A stretch of DNA of 64,000 nucleotides. Source: JAPYTK01 sp964401935 (GTDB lineage: Bacteria > Myxococcota_A > Polyangia > Polyangiales > Polyangiaceae). A program made the translations under genes and the position numbers. The stretch lies in the NCBI GenBank assembly GCA_964401935.1, contig CAYOAL010000027.1, forward strand, positions 1 through 64,000, in the 5' to 3' direction. Each line of letters opens with the position of its first letter. Within the stretch, counting starts at the first letter, position 1. Under the pieces are notes generated by a model, which ran no database searches, was not told where the DNA came from, and was given only the letters and a program-made list of their open reading frames with translations. Below, one piece after another: positions 24,718-32,573 of this stretch.

Positions 24718-26088
24718 TCAACACGGCTTGTCCTTCTTCTTCCCCTTGAGCTTCGTGTGGCTCGGGCACACCTCGCGGATCGTCTGGCTCGCGGCCCGGT
24801 AGCGCTCGAGCATCTGCTCGAGGAGCTTCGGCTCGCTGGCCGCCAGATCGCGCTGTTCGCGCGGATCGGCCTCGAGATCGAAGAGCTTGAAGTACTCGTC
24901 GTCGGCGTGCGCGATGAGCTTGTGGCGATCCCACACGAGGGCGCGCCGTCGATCGTTGTCGCTCGTGCGCGGCAGATCGATGATCACCGCTCGCAGCTCG
25001 GGCTCCACATCGCCCCGCATCTCCGCCACGAGCGACACCCCTTGCATGTCTCTCGGCCGCTCCACCGCGAGCAGCTCGAAGAGGGTCGGCGGCAGATCGA
25101 TGCCACTCCGAGGCACGTCGACGCGCTTGGGTGCCACGCCCGGGATGCGCACCAAGAGCGGCACCCACACGAGCTCCTGCCAGAGCTCGAAGCCATGGCG
25201 ATACATCTCGTGCTCTCCAAACGTCTCGCCGTGATCGGACGAGATCATCACCGCCGTCCGGTCGGCCCAGGGCTGCGCATCGACGAACTCCAACAGGGTC
25301 TTCAGGTGACGGTCGGTGAAGTGGAGCTCGCCGTCGTACATCGCGCCGGCGCCGCGCCCGAAGCTCGGCGTCCCCTCGTGCCCCATGTACATGTCGTGCG
25401 GGTCCATGAGGTGATACCAGGCGAAGAAGGGCTTGTCGGTGAGCGCCGGCTCGCTCAGCTGCCGGATCGCGAGCGCCACGTGCTCGGGGCTCGTGATGTT
25501 GTTGTCGGTGGTGTTGCTCTTCTTCAGCCCCGGGACGAGCTCCCACCGCGAAAACCCCTGATCGAGGCCCACGCCCTCCTTGCCGAAGTACCAGTGGCCG
25601 TGGGCCGCCGCGGTGTGCACGCCGTGCGCGGACAGCACCTCGGGAAAGGTGACCACCTCCTCGGGGGTGCTCGAAAAGAAGTAGCCGCTCCTCTTCACCT
25701 CGCTCGGGTAGCGCCCGGCGACGAACCCGCCGAACGTCATCGAGGTGTAGCTCGAGAGCGCGTAGAACCGGGTGAAGTTCACCGCCTCGGCCGCGAAGGC
25801 AGCGACCGTCGGCATCACCGCGTGGCGGTAGCCGTGCCACGGCATCCGATCCGCACGGAGGCTGTCGATGGTGACGAGGATCACGTTGGTCGGCACCGAC
25901 TCGGGAGCGTCGCTTCGCTGTCCCGACGCGGACGCGGCCGGTGCTCCGGAGGACGACGCCGCGGCCCCCGTCGTCGGACCGACGGGGGTGGCGGCGGAGC
26001 CGGGGCCCGAGGACGTCGGCGCCGCGTCGTCGCAGGCGATGAGCGCGAGCGACACAGCGAGCGCTTGAGCTAGCACGACACTGCGCAT
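24718..26088 (-). CDS. Sulfatase-like hydrolase lipoprotein
   Basis: 456 aa. A lipoprotein signal ends LIAC, followed by an Ala/Ser/Pro linker to about residue 65. The alkaline-phosphatase/sulfatase fold then begins NVILVTIDSLRADRMPWHGY and continues with WYHLMDPHDMY, VMISSDHGETFGEHEMYRHGF and DLEADPREQRDL. The Cys/Ser-x-Pro-x-Arg box needed for formylglycine is missing: the equivalent segment reads SYTSMTFGGFVAGRYP, so a Thr or Ser would have to be the nucleophile, as in phosphoglycerol transferase relatives. It should act in the periplasm. The C-terminus is Lys-rich (KLKGKKKDKPC). It starts 56 bp after the histidine kinase gene on the same strand. Confidence 0.87.
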   Translation of the reverse strand: MRSVVLAQALAVSLALIACDDAAPTSSGPGSAATPVGPTTGAAASSSGAPAASASGQRSDAPESVPTNVILVTIDSLRADRMPWHGYRHAVMPTVAAFAAEAVNFTRFYALSSYTSMTFGGFVAGRYPSEVKRSGYFFSSTPEEVVTFPEVLSAHGVHTAAAHGHWYFGKEGVGLDQGFSRWELVPGLKKSNTTDNNITSPEHVALAIRQLSEPALTDKPFFAWYHLMDPHDMYMGHEGTPSFGRGAGAMYDGELHFTDRHLKTLLEFVDAQPWADRTAVMISSDHGETFGEHEMYRHGFELWQELVWVPLLVRIPGVAPKRVDVPRSGIDLPPTLFELLAVERPRDMQGVSLVAEMRGDVEPELRAVIIDLPRTSDNDRRRALVWDRHKLIAHADDEYFKLFDLEADPREQRDLAASEPKLLEQMLERYRAASQTIREVCPSHTKLKGKKKDKPC

Positions 26089-26144
26089 GGTCTCTGTTGG
26101 ATCGCCACCCGCCGCCAGTCAACAAGTTACGCCCGCGACGGCCC

Positions 26145-27668
26145 TCACGCGTCGACGGGCAGCGCGAGCTCGATCGACGTCCCCGCCCCGAGCCGGCTCG
26201 AGAGCCGCGCCGTGCCCCCGTGCGCCTCGAGCACCTTCGCCGCGAACGCGAGCCCGAGCCCGGTACCTGCCGCCTTGGTGGTGAAGAACGCGTCGAAAGC
26301 GCGCTCCGCCACGCGCGGGTCCATCCCCGGCCCGTCGTCGGTGATGGTCACCGCCACGCGGCGCGCGTCGGCCGTCGCCTTGGTCTGGACGCCGATCGTG
26401 CCGCTCCCCTCGAGCGCCTCCACCGCGTTGCGGAGCACGTTCTCGAGCGCGTGCACGAACAGGTCCCGGTCGAGCCGACAGCGCGGCAGGCCCTCGGAGA
26501 GCTCCACCGCGAAGCTCACCGAAGCGGGCAGCGCGGCCCGATGGCTCGCGACCGCTTCGCCCACCAGCGCGTTGACGTCGTGCTCAGAGAGCGCTGGATC
26601 GACCCGCCCGAGGCGTTGGTAGTCGGCGACCACGCGCTCGATGCGCTCGGCGCGATCCAGGACCAGCGCGACGAACTCTACGTGGGGCTCGAGGGGACGG
26701 CCCTGGCGGTGCTCCTCCAGCAAGAACTGCGCGGCCCCCGAGATCGCGGCGAGCGGGTTCCGCAGATCGTGCGCCATCTGACCAGCGAACCGGCCGAGCG
26801 TGGCCGACTCCTCGAGCCTGGCGCGCTCTTCCCCCAGCGTGGCGTAGAGCGGTCGCATGGCGGCGATGAGCGTCATCACGACCACCGCCGTCCCCACCGC
26901 GAGCAAGGCCACCGACCGCCCCAGCCACGTCACCACCGCGAGCTGGGCGATCACCGCGAGCGTCGCCGCGAGGACCGCGCTCGCGAAGCGGACCACGCGC
27001 ACCTGTTCGAACACCCGCGCCCGCAGCATGAGCGCCGCCACCAGCCCGCTCGCCACCACGAGGCCGAGCGCCGACAGCCGCGGCGCCACACCTCCGGCGA
27101 TCGACACCAGATCCGTCGTGACTCCCCCCACCCCGAGCAACAGCGCTCCACCGAGGAGCACGACACGCGCGCGCTCCTCCCGATGCGATCGGTGGGCATA
27201 ACGCCACAAGAGGAACCCGGCCCACCCGAAGCTCGGCGCCATGCCGGCGAGCATGAGCAACGCCCAGGCGGTGCCGCCGGGGAAGCCCGCCCACGCGGGC
27301 ACCGCGAAGGGTAACAGACAGGTCACCGCGACCGCCGCGAAGTACACCGTGGCTGCGCCGAGCAGACGCCGGTGACGCCGCCGCTGCCCCACATAGCCGA
27401 TGAACAGGCGCAGCGTGGGGATCGCGCAGCTCGAGGCCGCCGCATACTCGAGGAACGCCCAGCTCGGGTCTCCGCTGAGCGAGTAGGCCACCTCCAAGAT
27501 GTTGTACGCCGACATGGTGACGCACATCACGCCGAGGTCGAACGCCAGCGGGTGGCTGCCTCGCCGCACGCTGGTGGCGAGCGCGAGCGCCAAGAACGCG
27601 ACCGCCGAAAGGCCCGCGAGATACAGGACGGGCGACGACGGCGACAGCGGCGCCTGGGCGGCCTGCAT
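26145..27668 (-). CDS. Membrane histidine kinase
   Basis: 507 aa from the ATG at 27668. About seven hydrophobic helices occupy residues 10-255 (7TM-type sensor input). The phosphoacceptor helix is GRFAGQMAHDLRNPLAAISGAAQFLLEE, followed by the ATP-binding domain with N-box ALENVLRNAVEAL, G1 ITDDGPGMDP and G2 GTGLGLAFAAKVLEAHGGTARL. It should autophosphorylate on the H-box His and pass phosphate to the NtrC-type regulator encoded divergently 95 bp away. A longer start at 27749 is open, but it adds residues of no membrane character. The ligand is unknown. Confidence 0.92.
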   Translation of the reverse strand: MQAAQAPLSPSSPVLYLAGLSAVAFLALALATSVRRGSHPLAFDLGVMCVTMSAYNILEVAYSLSGDPSWAFLEYAAASSCAIPTLRLFIGYVGQRRRHRRLLGAATVYFAAVAVTCLLPFAVPAWAGFPGGTAWALLMLAGMAPSFGWAGFLLWRYAHRSHREERARVVLLGGALLLGVGGVTTDLVSIAGGVAPRLSALGLVVASGLVAALMLRARVFEQVRVVRFASAVLAATLAVIAQLAVVTWLGRSVALLAVGTAVVVMTLIAAMRPLYATLGEERARLEESATLGRFAGQMAHDLRNPLAAISGAAQFLLEEHRQGRPLEPHVEFVALVLDRAERIERVVADYQRLGRVDPALSEHDVNALVGEAVASHRAALPASVSFAVELSEGLPRCRLDRDLFVHALENVLRNAVEALEGSGTIGVQTKATADARRVAVTITDDGPGMDPRVAERAFDAFFTTKAAGTGLGLAFAAKVLEAHGGTARLSSRLGAGTSIELALPVDA

Positions 27669-27763
27669 CCCCGGAGCATACCCCAGCGCTCGGCGCGTGC
27701 AGGCGGCCACGGCACGCGTATCGACGTCTTCGCCGGGGGACGAGCCCATGGCATGATCGCCGG

Positions 27764-29152
27764 ATGCCGAGTGGGAGGGTGTTGGTGGTGGACGACGACG
27801 CGACCGTGGCGATGGTGCTCGCCGGGCTCGCGCGGCAAGCAGGCTACACCACCGACATCGCGAGCTCGGGCGGCGGGGCGCTCGAGCGGGTGCGCACCGG
27901 CGCCGTCGACGTGGTGCTCACCGATCTGCGCATGCCGGGGATGGATGGCATGGAGCTGCTCCGTGCCATCAAGCAGGCAGCGCCCGACATCCCCGTGATC
28001 ATGCTCACCGCCCACGCGAGCGTGGAGGGCGCGGTGGAGGCGATGCGCGCCGGCGCCAGCGACTTTCTCCTCAAGCCCTTCAAGCGCGACGAGGTGCTGT
28101 TCAGCTTGCGAAAAGCCCTCCAGCCCTCGGAGCGCCTGGCCGAGGAGCCTCCGCGGCTCGGCCACGGGAAATCGCTCGTCGGCAGCTCGCCGGCGATGTG
28201 CGAGTTGCTCGCGGTGCTGGAGCGCGCGGCCCGCTCGAGCGCGAACGTGCTCATCCGCGGCGAGAGCGGCACCGGCAAGGAGCTCGCCGCCCGATCCATT
28301 CACGACCGCGGCGCGCGGGCCGAAGCCCCCTTCATCGCCGTCAACTGTGGCGCCCTCCCGGATCAGCTGCTCGAGAGCGAGCTGTTCGGCTACGAGAAGG
28401 GCGCGTTCACCGGCGCGGTCCAGCACAAGCCGGGTCGGGTGGCGCTCGCCGAAGGCGGCACGCTCCTTCTCGACGAGATCGGCGACGTGAGCCCCACCGT
28501 CCAGGTGAAGCTCCTCCGATTGCTGCAAGAGAAGCAGTACGAGCCGCTCGGCGCCACCGCCACTCGCGCCGCCAACGTTCGGTTCATCGCCGCCACCCAC
28601 CAGGATCTCGAGCAGCTGGTCGAGCGCGGCGACTTCCGCGAAGACCTCTACTACCGGCTCAACGTCGTACCGATTTGGATGCCGCCGCTGCGCGAGCACC
28701 CGAGCGACATCCCCCCGCTCGCGGCCGCCTTCGCGGAGCGGCTGGCCCACGAGAACGGTCGCCCCGCGCTCACCCTCGGCGAAGACGCCCTCGGTGCGCT
28801 CGTCGCCCACGACTGGCCGGGCAACGTTCGCGAGCTCCAGAACTTCGTCGAGCGCCTCGTGGTGTTCTGCGACCACGGCACGGTCACGGCCGCCGACGTC
28901 CGGCGCGAGCTCGAGCGCTCCCCCCGGCCCCGCCTCGCCGGCCCCGTCTCGTCGCGGCCGACACCCGTCTCGCCCGCCGAGCCGACCGACACCCGAGGTC
29001 TCGCCGATCGCCGGCTCGACGCCGAGCGTGCGGCCATCCTCGAGGCGCTCGAGAGAGCGCGAGGCAACCGCACCCAGGCCGCCCGTCTCCTCGGGATCAG
29101 CCGCCGCACGCTCTACAAGCGCCTCGACGCGCTCGGGCTCGAGGGCGTCTAG
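27764..29152 (+). CDS. NtrC-family sigma-54 response regulator
   Basis: 462 aa with all three domains. The receiver (VLVVDDDATVAMVLAGL, phosphoacceptor in VVLTDLRMPGMDG, Lys in LLKPFKRDEV) is followed by an AAA+ domain with Walker A GESGTGKELAARSIH, the sigma-54 contact loop GAFTGA in ELFGYEKGAFTGA, Walker B GGTLLLDEIGD and arginine-finger region REDLYYRLNVV. The end is a Fis-type HTH (ILEALERARGNRTQAARLLGISRRTLYKRLDAL). It activates sigma-54 promoters when phosphorylated, presumably by the divergent kinase. The intervening 95 bp must carry both promoters; I see no clear GG-N10-GC box there. Confidence 0.96.
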   Translation: MPSGRVLVVDDDATVAMVLAGLARQAGYTTDIASSGGGALERVRTGAVDVVLTDLRMPGMDGMELLRAIKQAAPDIPVIMLTAHASVEGAVEAMRAGASDFLLKPFKRDEVLFSLRKALQPSERLAEEPPRLGHGKSLVGSSPAMCELLAVLERAARSSANVLIRGESGTGKELAARSIHDRGARAEAPFIAVNCGALPDQLLESELFGYEKGAFTGAVQHKPGRVALAEGGTLLLDEIGDVSPTVQVKLLRLLQEKQYEPLGATATRAANVRFIAATHQDLEQLVERGDFREDLYYRLNVVPIWMPPLREHPSDIPPLAAAFAERLAHENGRPALTLGEDALGALVAHDWPGNVRELQNFVERLVVFCDHGTVTAADVRRELERSPRPRLAGPVSSRPTPVSPAEPTDTRGLADRRLDAERAAILEALERARGNRTQAARLLGISRRTLYKRLDALGLEGV

Positions 29153-29178
29153 CTGCGCGATGGATGGAGGCAGAACGG

Positions 29179-29745
29179 GTGTCCTCTCCGCTGTCCAACG
29201 TCATCGGCTTCGACGACGCGCCGTTCACCCGTGAGCACCGGGGCGACGTCATGCTCATCGGCGCCGTCTGCTCACGCACACGCCTCGACGGTGTGCTCCG
29301 CGGGCGCTGCCGGCGCGACGGCAAGAACTCGACCGAGCGCATGGCGCAGATGTTGGTCGACTCGCCCTTTCGCGCACACGTGCAAGCGGTGCTCCTGCAA
29401 GGCATCGCGGTCGCCGGCTTCAACGTCGTCGACATCCGCCGCCTCCACGAGGCGCTCGACATCCCGGTGATCGCGGTCGCTCGCAAGCGCCCCGATCTCG
29501 CCGCGATCCGGCGCGCGCTGACGCGTTCGGGGCGGGGGTGGGAGCGCAAGTGGCGGCTCATCGAGGCCGCCGGCGCGATGGAGCCCGCGGGGCGGGTGTT
29601 GATCCAGCGAGCCGGCATCAGCCTCGCACAGGCTCGCCACGTCCTCGCCGTCACGACGCTCCATGGCCACCTCCCCGAGCCGCTGCGGCTCGCGCACCTC
29701 ATCGCTGGCGGCGTCAGCACCGGCGTCAGCCGAGGACGCGCCTGA
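29179..29745 (+). CDS. DUF99 family protein
   Basis: 188 aa from a GTG at 29179 that has GGAGG 8 nt upstream; an in-frame ATG at 29164 has no ribosome site. The motif NVIGFDDAPF at the start and RGDVMLIGAVCSRTRLDGVLRG, VLLQGIAVAGFNVVDIRRLHEALDIPVIAVARKRPD are the hallmarks of DUF99 (UPF0215), a family best known in archaea. I recall some members discussed as endonuclease-like, but no activity can be claimed here. It lies 26 bp after the response regulator gene. Confidence 0.85.
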   Translation: MSSPLSNVIGFDDAPFTREHRGDVMLIGAVCSRTRLDGVLRGRCRRDGKNSTERMAQMLVDSPFRAHVQAVLLQGIAVAGFNVVDIRRLHEALDIPVIAVARKRPDLAAIRRALTRSGRGWERKWRLIEAAGAMEPAGRVLIQRAGISLAQARHVLAVTTLHGHLPEPLRLAHLIAGGVSTGVSRGRA

Positions 29746-29832
29746 CCGCCGCCCCCCGCAGCGCGCCCGAGGACCACGCCATGGCCGCGGCGCGACTTGG
29801 CAGCGGCCGGGCATTGTTGCGATGATAACGAG

Positions 29833-30654
29833 GTGGGTGCCCCCCTCGAGCGGCTCGCGTTTGCGGCCAACCTGCGCACGAGCGACGCCGCGACCGTCGG
29901 GGCCATGACCGAGCTCTGCGCCCTGCTCAGCGAAGACATCGGCCGTCCCGTCGAGCCCCTCGTGGCCCGCGCTCCATCGGCGCTCGCGGAGGCCGTCGCC
30001 CACGGACACGCAGCGTTCGCTTGGGTGTCCCCCACCCTGCTCCTCATGGCCTCGGGCCTCTCGACGGTGGTCCCGCTCCTCGCGTGTGTGCGCGACGGCA
30101 AGGCGTCATTTCATTCCATCGTGTTTGCACGGGGCGACGCCCCCTTCGAGCGCCTCGCCGACCTCCGCGAGGCGCGCGCGGCCTGGGTGGCCCCCACGAG
30201 CGCGTCTGGTTACCTGGTCGCGCGCCTCACGCTCGCCCGTCGCGGCGTGTCGCTCGACGACGTGCTCGCCGACGAGCTGTTCTTCGACTCGCACGGTGCG
30301 GTCACTCGCGCGGTGCTCGATGGCGAGGCGGACATCGGCGCGACCTTCGCCCACTACGCCGACGTCGACGGCACCCTCGAGCTCACGAGCGCAGGCTTCA
30401 GCGAAGACGCCGACGCCACGGAGCTCCGCATCCTCGCGGTGAGCGGACCCATCCCCGCCGACATGGTCGTCGCCCATCCCCGCGTGCCGATTCGCGAGCG
30501 CATCGCCTTCGCCGCCGCCCTCAGCCGGCTCGCCAACTGTCCGATCGGCAGCGTGCCCATTCGCCGCGTCATGGGGGCCGAGGCCTTCCACGCCGTGGGC
30601 CATGCCGCGCTGCTCGAGCTCGAGGCGCTCATGCAAGAGAGCCACGCGCTGTGA
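29833..30654 (+). CDS. PhnD-like substrate-binding-fold protein without signal peptide
   Basis: About 273 aa. The pattern is that of PhnD/phosphonate-type type-2 periplasmic binding proteins: LAFAANLRTSDAATVGAMTELCALLSEDIG, HAAFAWVSPTLLLMAS, HSIVFARGDAPFERLADLREARAAWVAPTSASGYLVARLTL, DEADIGATFAHYAD and ILAVSGPIPADMVVAHP. No signal peptide or lipobox exists at any of the starts (TTG 29797, GTG 29833), and no ABC permease or ATPase lies nearby, so it is probably a cytoplasmic or stand-alone sensor rather than a transporter part. I chose GTG 29833 because homology begins just after it. Confidence 0.75.
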   Translation: MGAPLERLAFAANLRTSDAATVGAMTELCALLSEDIGRPVEPLVARAPSALAEAVAHGHAAFAWVSPTLLLMASGLSTVVPLLACVRDGKASFHSIVFARGDAPFERLADLREARAAWVAPTSASGYLVARLTLARRGVSLDDVLADELFFDSHGAVTRAVLDGEADIGATFAHYADVDGTLELTSAGFSEDADATELRILAVSGPIPADMVVAHPRVPIRERIAFAAALSRLANCPIGSVPIRRVMGAEAFHAVGHAALLELEALMQESHAL

Positions 30655-30708
30655 GGCCCTCAACTGGCGGTTGGGGTTTCGCTTCCGAAGTGTTACATCA
30701 CCCCTCAC

Positions 30709-30782
30709 GGCCCCTTAGCTCAGCTGGACAGAGCAGCAGCCTTCTAAGCTGACGGTCACTGGTTCGAATCCAGTAGGGGCTG
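30709..30782 (+). tRNA. tRNA-Arg (anticodon TCT)
   Basis: A 74-nt cloverleaf: acceptor strand GGCCCCT (30709-30715) pairs with AGGGGCT (30775-30781, one G-T at the end), D-stem GCTC/GAGC, anticodon loop CTTCTAA with TCT at 30743-30745, and T-arm ACTGG-TTCGAAT-CCAGT. The discriminator base is G30782 and CCA is not encoded. The first pair of the anticodon stem is a G-A mismatch. It reads AGA (and perhaps AGG), codons that are rare in this GC-rich genome. Confidence 0.95.
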
Positions 30783-30852
30783 CTCGTTGCCCCCGCTCGA
30801 CGGAGCCGAGCGCCGCACGCGACGCGTCCCGCTTCGGGCAGGGCGACGCTGC

Positions 30853-31080
30853 TCAACTTTTCTTCAGCGAGCCGAGCAGCGTGTTGCCTTCTTGGTACGA
30901 CAGGTGAAGCGACGCGCCGCTCGCGAACTCGAGCTTGAAGGTGAAGTCGGGTTGCTGGCGAAGGGTCACGGGCTCGTCGGCGCGGTGCGCGTCGCGGGCG
31001 CGCTCGCGTGTGTCCGGCGACACCTGCGCGGCGACCAGCAGCTGCACCAGCGTTTCGGTGGCGAGGGGCGCGGTCTTCAT
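30853..31080 (-). CDS. Small hypothetical protein
   Basis: 75 aa, MKTAPLATETLVQLLVAA at the start and FKLEFASGASLHLSYQEGNTLLGSLKKS at the end. It is a soluble alpha then beta pattern with no signal peptide. I recognise no family. Codon use fits the genome, and it stands alone between the tRNA gene and a Kazal-like lipoprotein gene. Confidence is limited by its size. Confidence 0.5.
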   Translation of the reverse strand: MKTAPLATETLVQLLVAAQVSPDTRERARDAHRADEPVTLRQQPDFTFKLEFASGASLHLSYQEGNTLLGSLKKS

Positions 31081-31193
31081 GACCCGATGGTTCTACAATG
31101 TGTAGGCCCCTTCGTCCCCTCCTCTCGCCGATAACCGTGTGGTCTCGCGGGCTTCACGTGCCCCGAGGCGCGGCTCCGAGCGACGAGCGGTGC

Positions 31194-31796
31194 TCAGCGT
31201 TCGAACCGATCGCCGCAGGCGTCGATGCGGCCGTTGCCAGCATCCGATTGACACACGCCCGCGACCGGATCGGGCGGACAGGCCTCGCACTGGACGTTGG
31301 CGTCGCACTCGAGCGCGGCCCAAGAAGCCCAGATCTCGAGCAGCTTGGGGTAGGCCTCCCGACTCGGGTTGATGAAGGTGTTGCAGCCGCAGGGCAACCC
31401 GCCAGGCACCTTCTCGGTGCACTGCTCCACGGCGAGCGCCGCGTTGCACTGCTTGCTCGCGTCGAGCAGCTGACGATACTCCGCCGCGAGCTCGTCGCAA
31501 CGCTCGCACGGACACGCGCCGTCGCACACGACCGCCACCGGCACGCAGTCGTCACCGCAGCCAGCGTCGTAGGTGCTCCCGTCCGCGCCGCACACCGGCC
31601 AGGGCGGCGCGTCGCAGGCGCAGCTCGGATCGACGCCGCCGCCCACGCCCGAGCTGCCGGGTCCAGGGCCGACGCTGGAGGAGCCCGCGCCGCTCCCCGC
31701 GCCAGCGCTCGCGCGGTCGTCCTCGAAGTCGATCACGGCTGTGCCAGAACATGCCAAAAGGACGCCCGCGATCAGGGCCGCGCTCCCCCGAAGCAT
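31194..31796 (-). CDS. Cys-rich lipoprotein with Kazal-like module
   Basis: 200 aa. The signal MLRGSAALIAGVLLAC has a good lipobox and the start has AAGGA 7 nt upstream. A Gly/Ser/Ala linker (residues 25-55) leads to CACDAPPWPVCGADGSTYDAGCGDDC, in which VCGADGSTYDAGC is the core of a Kazal-type serine protease inhibitor. A helical Cys-containing domain follows (CDELAAEYRQLLDASKQC ... CNTFINPSREAYPKLLEIW), ending in a Cys-rich tail. It is probably an outer-membrane lipoprotein with protease-inhibitor-like or adhesive function; inhibition is inferred only. It is divergent from the TetR gene. Confidence 0.78.
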   Translation of the reverse strand: MLRGSAALIAGVLLACSGTAVIDFEDDRASAGAGSGAGSSSVGPGPGSSGVGGGVDPSCACDAPPWPVCGADGSTYDAGCGDDCVPVAVVCDGACPCERCDELAAEYRQLLDASKQCNAALAVEQCTEKVPGGLPCGCNTFINPSREAYPKLLEIWASWAALECDANVQCEACPPDPVAGVCQSDAGNGRIDACGDRFER

Positions 31797-31901
31797 CTTG
31801 AATCCTTCACTTCGCGCGTGCTGGTGCGACATGCGCGGGCGGCGAAGCACCAAGTGTGCCCAAGGCCGGTGAGCGGCCCTCACTTTGTCGTCGTTGACTC
31901 C

Positions 31902-31930
31902 TTGACAGCAGGAACGAACGGTCGTACTTT
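31902..31930 (+). promoter_or_regulatory. Promoter of the TetR gene
   Basis: TTGACA (31902-31907), a 17-bp spacer and TACTTT (31925-31930) make a good sigma-70 type promoter. The predicted transcript start falls within a few bases of the GTG at 31940, so the mRNA may be leaderless. The candidate TetR operator fills most of the spacer, the expected geometry for autorepression. Confidence 0.6.
31914..31925. promoter_or_regulatory. Candidate TetR operator O1
   Basis: ACGAACGGTCGT differs by one base from the perfect palindrome ACGAACGTTCGT found near the next gene. It lies between the -35 and -10 boxes of the TetR promoter. Confidence 0.55.
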
Positions 31931-31939
31931 TTCTCGGTC

Positions 31940-32545
31940 GTGAGCAAAGGTGACGCAACCCGCAAGGCCATCCTCGATCACGCGCTCGCCGTGGCCGGGA
32001 CGCTCGGCCTCGAGAGCATCACGATCGGCTCGCTCGCGGCCGCGCTCGGAATGAGCAAGAGCGGCCTCTTCGCGCACTTCCGCTCCAAAGAGCAGCTCCA
32101 GCTCCAGGTCCTCACCGAGGCCGTCGAGCGCTTCGTGAGCCAGGTGGTGGTCCCCGCGCTGAAGCTCCCCCGCGGTGAGCCGCGGGTTCGAGCGCTCTTC
32201 GAGAGCTGGCTCGAGTGGTCGCGGGCGCAGCCCGGCGGCTGCGTGATCTACAACGCGTCGAGTGAGCTCGATGATCGGCCGGGACCGCTCCGCGACTTTC
32301 TCCAGGAGGCGCACCGCGATTGGTCCAACACCATCCAGCGGGCGGCCGGTCTCAGCGTCGAGGTGGGACACTTCCGCGAGGACCTCGAGCTGGAGCAGTT
32401 CGCGTTCGAGCTGTCCGCGCTGGCCCTGGGCTACCACCACGCCGCGCGCCTGTTGAACGACCCCAAGGCTCACCAGCGCGCGCTGGCGGGCTTCGAGCGG
32501 TTGCTGCTGCGTGCCCGACGCGGCGCCGAGTCCCCAACCCCCTGA
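31940..32545 (+). CDS. TetR/AcrR family transcriptional regulator
   Basis: 201 aa. The N-terminal HTH is TRKAILDHALAVAGTLGLESITIGSLAAALGMSKSGLFAHFRSKEQLQLQVL, a near-ideal TetR DNA-binding domain. The C-terminal ligand/dimer domain includes FESWLEWSRAQPGGCVIYNASSELDDRPGPLRDFL. It probably represses itself and the alpha/beta hydrolase gene 28 bp downstream, because the same 12-bp palindrome occurs in its own promoter and twice at the start of that gene. The inducer is unknown, plausibly a hydrophobic ester or lipid handled by the hydrolase. GTG start. Confidence 0.92.
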   Translation: MSKGDATRKAILDHALAVAGTLGLESITIGSLAAALGMSKSGLFAHFRSKEQLQLQVLTEAVERFVSQVVVPALKLPRGEPRVRALFESWLEWSRAQPGGCVIYNASSELDDRPGPLRDFLQEAHRDWSNTIQRAAGLSVEVGHFREDLELEQFAFELSALALGYHHAARLLNDPKAHQRALAGFERLLLRARRGAESPTP

Positions 32546-32573
32546 CCCGACTTCGATGAGCTGGAGGAACCGT

